From positions 3,906,001 through 3,970,000 of the forward strand of contig NZ_JBEGII010000001.1 of NCBI RefSeq assembly GCF_040675875.1: 64,000 bases of DNA, given 5' to 3'. The notes beneath the pieces are model-generated. The model ran no database searches. It was not told the origin of the DNA and worked only from the letters and a program-made list of their open reading frames with translations. A program made the position numbers and the translations under genes. Origin of the DNA: Microbacterium sp. LWO12-1.2 (GTDB taxonomy: Bacteria > Actinomycetota > Actinomycetes > Actinomycetales > Microbacteriaceae). This document shows, one piece after another, positions 16,959 to 26,731 of the stretch (position 1 is the stretch's first letter; every line of letters starts with the position of its first letter).

Positions 16959-18821
16959 TCAGCGGCCTCCGGAGAAGCCGCCTCCACCGCCGCCGCCGGA
17001 GAATCCTCCGCCGAAGGATCCTCCCGAACTCGACGAACTGCTCGCCGAGGGAGCCGTGTAGGTGGCCGCCTGGTGCGACGTCATCGCGAACGCGGCGAGC
17101 TGCATGCGCAGGTAGGGAGAGGTCGGGTCGCCGATCCAGCCGGGACCGCGCCGCTCCACGGAGTATGCGTGCTCGAGCACGCGTCCCCACTCGTCTTCCA
17201 TCCCGAACAGCATCGCGTAGGGGAGCAGCCGCTCGTAGACCAGGATCACGTTCGCTGAGCCGTCCTGACGCCGCTCGGCACCACTGTAGGACTGGAGCAT
17301 ACGGAGTCGGTCTTCTTCGGCGACGCGGATGAACTCCTCTACGCCCTTCAGATACTCGAGCTGCCTCGCGCCCTCGACCGTCAGCACGGTGTGCTTCGAG
17401 AACGTGTAGAAGCTCGAGATCAGCACGACAACCACGCCGAAGCCGATCGCGACCATCGCGGGAATCGCGGAGATCCGCCCGCTGATCACGCCGGACAGTC
17501 CGAGGGCGAGGCCGACCGCGCCGATGGCGATCGCGCACCACTGCAGGATCATCGCGCCGCGGCTGCGCGCCCTGGTGGTGTACCCGCGGGTTTCCGCGGC
17601 CGCCTTTCCGCTCTGCTGCAGGGCCGCCATCCGTCCGGCAAAGCTCTCGCTCGACGAAGGGAGCACCGCGACGCCCTCGCTGTCCGCGCCGACGAACAGC
17701 GCGTCGAGAGCTTCGACGTCGAGCTGGTCGGGGATCCGCGTGCCGGGCAGTCTCCGCAGACGCGGCTGCTCGACATCCGATCCCTCCTCGATCCGGAGCG
17801 TGCCGCGCACGGCGAGATGCACGATCTCGGCGGGGATCGGGTCCTTCGCGCCCGGGACGATCGCGGCCGCGAGCAGCGGGGGCATCGAATCGGGCACGTC
17901 GTACTGCGCGACGATGATCCCGTCCGCCGTGCGGCGTCGTCGTGTCGTGGCCGTCACCGCGACCCATCCGGCGACCGAAAGTCCCACCGCTCCGACGGCA
18001 GCGACCGCAGGGCCGATGTCAGTCCCCGCGTTCGGCTGCCGTGCAGGGGCCTGGGTCGCCGTGCCCTGCTCGAACCCGATCGCGACGGTCACGCCGTCGC
18101 CGGCCGCGCGTTCGCCGGATTCGACGTGGAACACCGCGGTGTCGCCGTCGAACTCCGGCTCCTCGATCGGGCACTCCGTGGACGAGCCGGAGAACCCGGA
18201 GTAGCAGCGGGCCGATCCGGTCAGGTGGGCGCTCAAGGTGGGGTCGACGACGATGTCGGCGCTGAACGATTCGATGGCCTGCGTGCTGTCGAGGGGGAGG
18301 AGATCCCAGTAGAACTCATCGACGCCGTTCTCGGCGGCCAGGATGACGTCGCGCATCGAGTATTCGATCACGTAGGTGTTCAGGCCCTGCACGTAGTCGT
18401 CCGTGCCGGTGAGGATGTAGAGCACGCCGTCGTCGTTCTCGGTCTCGAACGGCACATCGGCGCCGGTCTCGTCGGTCACAGACAGCACCGCGGTGTCGGT
18501 CCACGCGCCTTCGTAGCTGGTGGGAAGGCCGCGGACGATCCCGCGGTTCTGGTCGAAGTCGGGGAATCGCGCGACGAGGGTCTCGGTGACGTGCATCCGG
18601 GAGCGGCCGTCGTCGTCCAGTCCGATCTCGTATCGCGCATCCCACGAGGCGTAGGAGAACGCGTCGACGTCCTCTTCGGCGACGGCGACGGCGACGGCGG
18701 CGGAGGCGAGGGCAGGCGCAGTGCCCGGCGTGGAGGCCGCTGCCGCGGACGGCATCAGCGCGAGGCCGGAGACGGCGAGAGCGAGCGCGGCGAGCGAGCG
18801 GGCGATCCGTGTGGCGACCAT
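16959..18821 (-). CDS. DUF2207 family secreted/membrane protein
   Basis: A 620-residue protein with a signal peptide (ALALAVSGLALMPSAAAAS), an extracytoplasmic DUF2207 domain (FDQNRGIVRGLPTSY is the family core), a membrane segment near 265-285, a cytoplasmic domain and two further segments near 415-460. The C-terminus is a Ser/Gly-rich tail (SSSSSGGSFGGGFSGGGGGGGF, shortened here). Function unknown; often near cell-wall or LemA genes. ATG with a leaderless TAGCCT promoter. It lies inverted between DUF2520 and lysS. Confidence 0.85.
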   Translation of the reverse strand: MVATRIARSLAALALAVSGLALMPSAAAASTPGTAPALASAAVAVAVAEEDVDAFSYASWDARYEIGLDDDGRSRMHVTETLVARFPDFDQNRGIVRGLPTSYEGAWTDTAVLSVTDETGADVPFETENDDGVLYILTGTDDYVQGLNTYVIEYSMRDVILAAENGVDEFYWDLLPLDSTQAIESFSADIVVDPTLSAHLTGSARCYSGFSGSSTECPIEEPEFDGDTAVFHVESGERAAGDGVTVAIGFEQGTATQAPARQPNAGTDIGPAVAAVGAVGLSVAGWVAVTATTRRRRTADGIIVAQYDVPDSMPPLLAAAIVPGAKDPIPAEIVHLAVRGTLRIEEGSDVEQPRLRRLPGTRIPDQLDVEALDALFVGADSEGVAVLPSSSESFAGRMAALQQSGKAAAETRGYTTRARSRGAMILQWCAIAIGAVGLALGLSGVISGRISAIPAMVAIGFGVVVVLISSFYTFSKHTVLTVEGARQLEYLKGVEEFIRVAEEDRLRMLQSYSGAERRQDGSANVILVYERLLPYAMLFGMEDEWGRVLEHAYSVERRGPGWIGDPTSPYLRMQLAAFAMTSHQAATYTAPSASSSSSSGGSFGGGFSGGGGGGGFSGGR

Positions 18822-18827
18822 ACTTCG

Positions 18828-18833
18828 AGGCTA
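18828..18833 (-). promoter_or_regulatory. Leaderless -10 of the DUF2207 gene
   Basis: TAGCCT on the minus strand, six bases (cgaagt), then ATG at 18821. Confidence 0.5.
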
Positions 18834-18902
18834 CCCAGGCGACGCCCATGAGTCGGCACCCGACCTCGGTAAACTGGACACGACTTTTCAAGGAGCCCCG
18901 CA

Positions 18903-20436
<1,534 letters not shown>

Positions 20437-20444
<8 letters not shown>

Positions 20445-21570
20445 TCGTCCCTTCGGGGGGAGTCGCATCGCGCCGGAACGTCCATTCCGGGAGCATGGTG
20501 GCTTCGACGATCGTGCGCAGAAGCGCGGCGAGACCGTACTGCGGATCGATGTCGTGCACGAGGTCGAGATAGTGTCCGGCATGGCTGGAGCGCCCCAGCG
20601 CCCACGACAGCCATGCCGCGGCCGTGAGCGGTCCCGGTCGCGAGGCACGAGGCGCGGCGGCGGCCGCATGCCGCACGACCCCGAGTGCCAGCCGTAGACG
20701 ATCGGCATCGGGTGCCGGCCCCATGCCCAGGAACACCGCTCCCAGCTCGTCCGAGATCATGCGGCCGTCCCGCGCGAACGACAGCTGCGCCTGGAGCGTG
20801 CGGATTCCCGCGTCGACGCCCGTGGCCCACTGTGCGAGGGCGACGTCACGGAAGACCGGGCGATCCAGGCACCAGAGCAGAGCCGCCGTCACGTAGGTCG
20901 GCGCGTCCTGCGGGTTCTCGAGCACCGACTCGAAGAACGCCGGGATGTCGGCGAGTGCAGCGATCGCGGCGAGCACGGCCGGACTCTCGTCGCCGGTCAG
21001 CGGGCCGATCGCATCCTGGTCGAGTACCTCGCCGATATCGCGCAGAGCGCGGGCGACGCGCTCCTTCCTGGCGAGGTCCGCCGCCGGAAGGGCCGTTCCC
21101 GCCAGCTGGTCACCTGCCACGTCGCCGAGTCCCGGTACTTCCGGAACCGCGAGCTCGTCGAGACCGCCGAGGCGAGGTTCATCGGCCAGATAGCTCGACC
21201 AGCCGCGCGGTGTCACGCACAGGGCGTCGACGATACGCAGGCCTGCGTCCTCGGCACACCACAAGAGCTCGTCGACCGCGACCGCGACCGGCAGCACGAG
21301 CCCGTCGGCCGTGCTCTCCGGACCCTCATCGGAATAGACCACGACGGCGACGGCATCCGTTCCGGTCACGCGGGCTATGAGGCCGACCGCCGCGTCGGCG
21401 TAGGCCTCGAGGTCGGTGTCGCCCGATGGGAGGTCGAGACGCATCGCTCCGTGTGTGCGGGAGCCCTGGAAAGGCAGGAGCACGACGCTGCGGCGAGGCG
21501 TGAACCCGGCGAGGGCCGGAACGATGCCGAGGAAATCGGCGGAATCTGAGGCGCGGAGAACTGTGGTCAT
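20437..21570 (-). CDS. DUF4192 family protein
   Basis: A 377-residue protein starting MTTVLRASDSADFLGIVPAL followed by FTPRRSVVLLPFQGSRTHGAMRLDLP, the standard DUF4192 opening. Only actinobacteria carry the family; function unknown, apparently soluble. The ATG at 21570 was chosen by family alignment; the frame is open further upstream antisense to the next genes. Convergent, overlapping lysS by eight bases. Confidence 0.85.
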
Positions 21571-21682
21571 GACCCGAGTGTCGGGGCGGTGGCGCTGCCG
21601 CCGGGGCGAAATCGAGCGATGTGGATGGAATCCGTCGATGGCCGCGGGTGGGGACGAAGAGTCGGGGAGAGCGATCGCCGCG

Positions 21683-21688
21683 TACCAT
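21683..21688 (+). promoter_or_regulatory. Leaderless -10 of the small membrane protein gene
   Basis: TACCAT, six bases (gggggt), then ATG at 21695. Confidence 0.5.
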
Positions 21689-21694
21689 GGGGGT

Positions 21695-21868
21695 ATGGAG
21701 AACTTCTGGCTCGCAGTGGCATGGTCGCTCTTGCCGACCATCGGTGTCAGCATCGTCTTCTTCATGGTCGTCCGCGGAATCCTCCGTTTCGACCGCACCG
21801 AGCGCAAAGTGCACGCGCAGATCGAGGCAGAAGAGCGCGCAGCGCGAGGCCTCCCTCCGCGCTCCTGA
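21695..21868 (+). CDS. Small single-pass membrane protein (57 aa)
   Basis: One membrane segment (about 5-27, AVAWSLLPTIGVSIVFFMVV) then a charged helix (FDRTERKVHAQIEAEERAARG). Similar short proteins are common beside cardiolipin synthase in Microbacteriaceae, but the function is unknown. Support comes from the leaderless promoter and the typical topology. cls follows 91 bases later on the same strand. Confidence 0.65.
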   Translation: MENFWLAVAWSLLPTIGVSIVFFMVVRGILRFDRTERKVHAQIEAEERAARGLPPRS

Positions 21869-21959
21869 GCGGGGTCGCACCCATCGGCTACTGTGTAGCC
21901 AGCGCACGGGAGACCGTGCCGGCCTGCCGCGATCGTCGACGCAGGGGTGAGGGGACACG

Positions 21960-23420
21960 ATGACCGCGGAGACCTGGGGCTGGTGGATCGCCGCATTCCT
22001 CCTGTTGCTCGACCTCGTCATCCGTGCGACGGCGATCATCGTCATCCCACGAAACCGTCGACCCACCGCAGCGATGGCCTGGCTACTCGCGGTGTTCTTC
22101 ATCCCGTTCGTCGGCGTCTTCCTGTTCCTCCTGATCGGAAATCCTCGCCTCCCGCGCGCGAGACGGCGCAAGCAGGATCAGATCAACGAGTACATCGCCG
22201 AGACCAGTGAGAACCTCCACTTCGGCACCCTGCGTCCGAACGCCCCCGCCTGGTTCGGACCGATCGTGCAGATGAATCAGAAGCTCGGGGCGCTGCCGCT
22301 CTCCGGAGACAACGGTGCGCACCTGATCTCCGACTACCAGGAGTCGCTCGACGAGATGGCCGAGGCCATCCGCACTGCGCAGGAGTACGTGCATGTCGAG
22401 TTCTACATCCTGCAGGCCGACGAGGCGACAGACAACTTCTTCCGGGCTCTCGAGGAGGTCTGCGCGCGCGGCGTCGAAGTGCGCGTGCTCCTCGACCACT
22501 GGGCGAACCGGTGGAAGCCGCGCTACCGCGAGACGGTACGCCGACTCGACGCGATGGGGGCCGACTGGCACCTGATGCTGCCGGTGCAGCCGCTGAAGGG
22601 GCGCATGCAGCGTCCCGATCTGCGCAACCACCGCAAGCTCCTCGTCGTCGACGGGACCATCGCATTCCTCGGTTCGCAGAACGTGACGGACTCGACCTAC
22701 AACCTGCCCAAGAACATCAAACGCGGTCTGCACTGGGTCGACCTGATGGTCCGCCTCGACGGCCCCGTGGTGCTGAGCGTCAACGCCATCTTCGTCGCCG
22801 ACTGGTACAGCGAGACCGATACGGTGCTGGAAGGCATCGACATCACGCACGCGGACATCGGCTCCGGCGACCTCGACTGCCAGGTCGTGCCCTCAGGCCC
22901 GGGGTTCGAGGTCGAGAACAACCTCCGCCTTTTCCTCGGACTGCTGTACGCGGCGAAGCAGCGCATCATGATCGTCAGCCCGTACTTCGTGCCCGATGAG
23001 GCCCTGCTGCTGGCGGTCACCGCGGCGGTCGATCGCGGCGTCAGCGTCGAGCTCTTCGTGTCGGAGGAGGGTGACCAGGCGATGGTCTACCACGCCCAGC
23101 GGAGCTACTACGAGGTGCTGCTCAAGGCGGGCGTGCGCATCTGGATGTATCGGAAGCCCTACATCCTGCATACCAAGAGCCTGACGATCGACGACGAGGT
23201 CGCCGTGATCGGGTCCAGCAACATGGACATGCGCTCGTTCGGTCTGAACCTCGAGGTCTCGATGCTGGTCCGCGGTGAGGAGTTCGTCACGGAGATGCGC
23301 GAGGTCGAGGACAAGTACCGCTCTCTGAGCCGTGAGCTGACCCTGGAAGAGTGGATGCAGCAGCCGCTGCGCTCGACCGTGCTCGACAACCTCGCGCGGC
23401 TCACCTCCGCCCTGCAGTAG
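21960..23420 (+). CDS. cls: Cardiolipin synthase
   Basis: A 486-residue phospholipase-D-type enzyme that condenses phosphatidylglycerol to cardiolipin at the membrane. Two N-terminal membrane segments (PLDc_N, about 8-28 and 39-60) precede two HKD motifs: HRKLLVVDG (about residue 224) and HTKSLTIDD (about 404), each followed by the G-S-x-N pattern (GSQNVTD, GSSNMDMRS). GAGGGG lies before the ATG. It ends at a bidirectional terminator shared with the sugar ABC operon. Confidence 0.94.
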   Translation: MTAETWGWWIAAFLLLLDLVIRATAIIVIPRNRRPTAAMAWLLAVFFIPFVGVFLFLLIGNPRLPRARRRKQDQINEYIAETSENLHFGTLRPNAPAWFGPIVQMNQKLGALPLSGDNGAHLISDYQESLDEMAEAIRTAQEYVHVEFYILQADEATDNFFRALEEVCARGVEVRVLLDHWANRWKPRYRETVRRLDAMGADWHLMLPVQPLKGRMQRPDLRNHRKLLVVDGTIAFLGSQNVTDSTYNLPKNIKRGLHWVDLMVRLDGPVVLSVNAIFVADWYSETDTVLEGIDITHADIGSGDLDCQVVPSGPGFEVENNLRLFLGLLYAAKQRIMIVSPYFVPDEALLLAVTAAVDRGVSVELFVSEEGDQAMVYHAQRSYYEVLLKAGVRIWMYRKPYILHTKSLTIDDEVAVIGSSNMDMRSFGLNLEVSMLVRGEEFVTEMREVEDKYRSLSRELTLEEWMQQPLRSTVLDNLARLTSALQ

Positions 23421-23457
23421 GGCTGCACCCGGGACGCCGCCGCACACCGGATACGAC

Positions 23458-23498
23458 GATGCCGCGGGAACCAGCGCTGGGCTGACTCCCGCGGCATC
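23458..23498. terminator. Bidirectional terminator between cls and the sugar ABC operon
   Basis: GATGCCGCGGGA (23458-23469) pairs perfectly with TCCCGCGGCATC (23487-23498) around a 17-base loop between convergent genes. No U tract on either side, but the 12-bp GC-rich stem fits actinobacterial terminators. Confidence 0.75.
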
Positions 23499-23514
23499 GG
23501 GCTGGCGGATCAGA

Positions 23515-24846
23515 TCACTCGGCGACGGGGATCGCCTGTGCCTTCAGCGTCGAGATCGTCGACTCCTGTGCGGACTGCAGCGACTCGAGCAGCGTGCCCT
23601 GACCCGTGACGGCCTTCTGGAAGCCGTCCGACACGTCGGCGTAGGTCTGCGTCATGGTCGGGCCCCACACGAAGTCGGGGTTGACCTGCGACGCCGCCTC
23701 GGCGAACACGTCGTAGATGGGCTGGCCGCCGTAGAACTCGACGCCCTCCTTGAGCGACGCGAGGTTCAGCCCGTCGGTGGTGGCCGGGTAGATGTTGGCC
23801 GACTTGTTCAGCGCGGTCAGCGCCTCATCCGAAGTGTTCAGCCACAGCGCGAACTTCGTCGCCTCGTAGAGGTGCTCTGTGCCCTTGAAGACCGCGACCG
23901 AGGAACCGCCCCAGTTGCCCGAGCTCGTGCCGCCCGCTTCCCACTGCGGGGATGCCGCGACGGACCACTTGCCTGCGGTGTCGGGAGCGCCGCTCGCGAT
24001 GGAGTTCGCACCCCACACGGCAGAGTTCCACGACCACACCTCGCCGGAGTTGTAGGCGTTGTTCCACTCCTCGGTCCAGGCAGGGTAGGTGGACACGAGG
24101 TCCTCGTCGAGGAGCTCCTGCCAGTAGTCGGCGACCTGGGTGGTCGCGTCATCGGTCAGGTCGACGGTCCACTTCTCGCCGTCGTTCGCGAACCATCCGC
24201 CGTTGTTCTGCCACACGAAACCGGCGAACTGGTTGATGTCCGCGGTGGAGAAGTTGGTGATGTAGCCACCGGCTGCGCGGACCTTCACCGCAGCGGCCTT
24301 GTACTCCTCCCAGGTCGTGGGGACGTCGATGCCGTTCGCCTCGAACAGGTCGGAGCGGTAGAACAGCGCCATGGGACCGGAGTCCTGCGGGATGCCGTAC
24401 ACGCCGTCCTCGCTGCCGAGCGTGACCTGACCCCAGGTCCACGGGATGAACTCGTCCTCAGCGGCGACGACGTCTTCGCACGCGGAGAGGTCGGCGAGGC
24501 CGTCCTGCACGCGGAAGCTCGACAGCGCGTCGTACTCGATCTGGCCGAGGTCGGGGGCGTTGCCTGCCTTGAGCTGGCTGAAGAAGCTCTGGTAGGTGCC
24601 GGAGTTGCCGTTCGGTCCGGTCTGGACCTTCACCTGGATGTCGGGGTTCTCCTCGTTCCACATCGCGGCGACATCTTCGATGCCGGGGATCCACGACGTG
24701 AACTCGAGCGTGACCTTGCCGTCGGCGGGGGTGCACGTGGCAGCATCCGCGCTGCCGTCCGTGCCGCTGCCTGCCGCGCATCCCGCCAGCGCGATGGCGC
24801 TGAGCAGTGCGACGCCGGTGGCGACTGCCCTCTTGGTGTGCTGCAT
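23515..24846 (-). CDS. Sugar ABC transporter substrate-binding lipoprotein (CUT1)
   Basis: Extracellular binding protein (443 aa) of family SBP_bac_1. Lipobox LAGC with acylated C23; after it a Ser/Asp-rich linker, then LEFTSWIPGIEDVAAMWNEENP, GIPQDSGPMALFYR and EATKFALWLNT, which are typical. The ATG at 24846 is the only start giving a signal peptide. It is the last gene of the GH42-permease-permease-SBP operon, behind a 65-base gap with a small GC-rich hairpin that may raise its relative expression. The substrate is inferred to be a galactoside or galacto-oligosaccharide from the neighbouring GH42 enzyme. Confidence 0.92.
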   Translation of the reverse strand: MQHTKRAVATGVALLSAIALAGCAAGSGTDGSADAATCTPADGKVTLEFTSWIPGIEDVAAMWNEENPDIQVKVQTGPNGNSGTYQSFFSQLKAGNAPDLGQIEYDALSSFRVQDGLADLSACEDVVAAEDEFIPWTWGQVTLGSEDGVYGIPQDSGPMALFYRSDLFEANGIDVPTTWEEYKAAAVKVRAAGGYITNFSTADINQFAGFVWQNNGGWFANDGEKWTVDLTDDATTQVADYWQELLDEDLVSTYPAWTEEWNNAYNSGEVWSWNSAVWGANSIASGAPDTAGKWSVAASPQWEAGGTSSGNWGGSSVAVFKGTEHLYEATKFALWLNTSDEALTALNKSANIYPATTDGLNLASLKEGVEFYGGQPIYDVFAEAASQVNPDFVWGPTMTQTYADVSDGFQKAVTGQGTLLESLQSAQESTISTLKAQAIPVAE

Positions 24847-24888
24847 GATCTTCCTCTTTCGGTGGGGTGTTTCGGGTGTACAGGGAGA

Positions 24889-24905
24889 CCGCCGGGGCCC
24901 GGCGG
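24889..24905 (-). other. Hairpin in the permease-SBP gap
   Basis: CCGCCGG and CCGGCGG form a tight stem between the MalG-like and SBP genes, 6 bases after the permease stop. Such stems often protect the downstream SBP message; that is inference. Confidence 0.45.
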
Positions 24906-24911
24906 CGTAGG

Positions 24912-25808
24912 TCATTTCACAGAGCCGTTGCCGAGGCCGCTCTGCCAGAACCGCTGCAGCATCAGGAAGGCGATGATGAGCGGGATGATCGACAGGAACG
25001 ATCCGACGAGCACGTAGGTGCGCAGCTCGGGGATCTGGTTGAGCTGCGTGTTCCACGCGAACAGTCCGTAGGTGATGGGGAACAGCTCCTGGCTGCGCAG
25101 CATGATCAGCGGCAGGAAGAAGTTGTTCCAGATGGTGACGAACTGGAACAGGAACACGGTGATCAGCGCCGGGGTCATCAGTCGGACCGAGATCGTGAAG
25201 AAGGTGCGCACTTCGCCGGCGCCGTCCAGTCGACCCGCCTCGATCAGCTCGTCCGGCACCGACGCCGAGGCGAAGATGCGCGTCAGGTACACGCCGAACG
25301 GACTCACGATGCTCGGCAGCAGCACGGCCCAGAAGGTGTTGGTGAGATTCACCTGGCTGAACAGCAGGAACAACGGCAGTGCGAGTGCGGTGGCCGGGAC
25401 CAGGACGCCGCCCAGCACGACGTTGAAGAACAGCTCGCGACCCGGGAACCGGTACTTCGCCAGCGCGTAGCCGCACATGCCGGCGAACACCGTCGCGAGC
25501 AGGGCGCCGAGTCCGGCATAGCCGAGGCTGTTGAGGATCCAGCGCAGGTAGATACCGCCGTCGTAGCTGATGAGGTCGCCGATGTTCTCGAACAGGTTCC
25601 AGTCCGCGAACCAGAGCGGCGCCGTAGTCAGCAGGTCGCCGCGGTCCTTCGTGGAGGCGATGAAGAGCCACCAGATCGGGGTGAGGAAGTACAGGGTGAA
25701 GACACCCATGATCAGCATCGCCGCGCCGCGGGAGATGAGGCTCTCGCGAGGCCCGCGCGGGGTCAGATCGTCGGCGGTCGCGCCGCGCTTCAGAGTCAGC
25801 ATGCTCAT
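24912..25808 (-). CDS. Sugar ABC transporter permease, MalG type
   Basis: A 298-residue inner-membrane permease with six membrane segments and the EAA loop (ELIEAGRLDGAGEVRTFFTISVRLM, about 190-214) that docks to the ATPase. The ATG at 25808 overlaps the stop of the MalF-like gene (ATGA). It works with the adjacent MalF-like permease and SBP. No ATPase gene lies in the operon, so a shared MsiK-type ATPase is inferred. Confidence 0.92.
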   Translation of the reverse strand: MSMLTLKRGATADDLTPRGPRESLISRGAAMLIMGVFTLYFLTPIWWLFIASTKDRGDLLTTAPLWFADWNLFENIGDLISYDGGIYLRWILNSLGYAGLGALLATVFAGMCGYALAKYRFPGRELFFNVVLGGVLVPATALALPLFLLFSQVNLTNTFWAVLLPSIVSPFGVYLTRIFASASVPDELIEAGRLDGAGEVRTFFTISVRLMTPALITVFLFQFVTIWNNFFLPLIMLRSQELFPITYGLFAWNTQLNQIPELRTYVLVGSFLSIIPLIIAFLMLQRFWQSGLGNGSVK

Positions 25809-26731
25809 TGCTCAGCCTTCCGCTGGGAGATCTTCAGGAATGTGAACGACAGGATGAACGTCGCCAGAGCCAGCACGACGGAGAATGCGGCCGCGAGGTT
25901 CGTGTTCGGGATCGAGTTGGTGGCGTAGATGGTCATGTTCGGCGTGAAGGTGCTCGATACCGCGGCGCTGAAGGAACGGAACACCTGGGGCTCGGCGAGG
26001 AGCTGGAAGGTGCCGATGATGGAGAACACCGTCGTGAGGACGAGGGCCGGTGCGACCATCGGGATCTTGATGGACCAGGCGATGCGGATCTGTCCGGCGC
26101 CGTCGAGCCGAGCAGCCTCGTAGACCTCGGCGGGGATCGCCAGCAGCGCGGAGTAGATGATCAGCATGTTGTAGCCGACGAAGACCCAGGTCACGACGTT
26201 CGCGATCGACCACAGCACCATCTCCGGCGACAGGAAATCGATCGAGCGGGTGACGTCGGTGAACGGCGACAGGTTGGGGGAGTACAGGAAGCCCCACATG
26301 ATCGCGGCGATCACACCGGGAACCGCATACGGTGCGAAGAACGCGAGGCGGAAGAACTTCTTGCCCTTGAGCACGGGGGAATCCAGCAGCAGGGCGAACA
26401 GCAGTGCGAGGCCGAGCATCACCGGCACCTGGACGACGCCGAACAGCAGCACACGGCCCACGGACTCCCAGAACGGGGCGTTGGCGAACACGTTGGCGTA
26501 CTGCGTGAATCCGCCGAACACCTGCTGCGGCTGACCGTACGTGCCCTCGCGCTCGACGACGAGCAGCGACTGGTAGATCGCGTAGCCGATCGGGATCAGG
26601 TAGAAGAGCAGGAACAGCACGCCGAACGGGCCGGCGAAGAACGTGATCGCCCCCTTGTGCGGGGTGAATCGACGACCCGGCTGCTTTCGCCCCCTTCCCG
26701 ACTCGGTGACGAGCAACTCTGTGGCGGTCAT
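25805..26731 (-). CDS. Sugar ABC transporter permease, MalF type
   Basis: A 308-residue permease with a cytoplasmic basic N-terminus, six membrane segments and EAA loop AEVYEAARLDGAGQIRIAW. Its start overlaps the GH42 stop and its stop overlaps the MalG-like start, both ATGA, so the three are translationally coupled. Confidence 0.92.
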   Translation of the reverse strand: MTATELLVTESGRGRKQPGRRFTPHKGAITFFAGPFGVLFLLFYLIPIGYAIYQSLLVVEREGTYGQPQQVFGGFTQYANVFANAPFWESVGRVLLFGVVQVPVMLGLALLFALLLDSPVLKGKKFFRLAFFAPYAVPGVIAAIMWGFLYSPNLSPFTDVTRSIDFLSPEMVLWSIANVVTWVFVGYNMLIIYSALLAIPAEVYEAARLDGAGQIRIAWSIKIPMVAPALVLTTVFSIIGTFQLLAEPQVFRSFSAAVSSTFTPNMTIYATNSIPNTNLAAAFSVVLALATFILSFTFLKISQRKAEQ

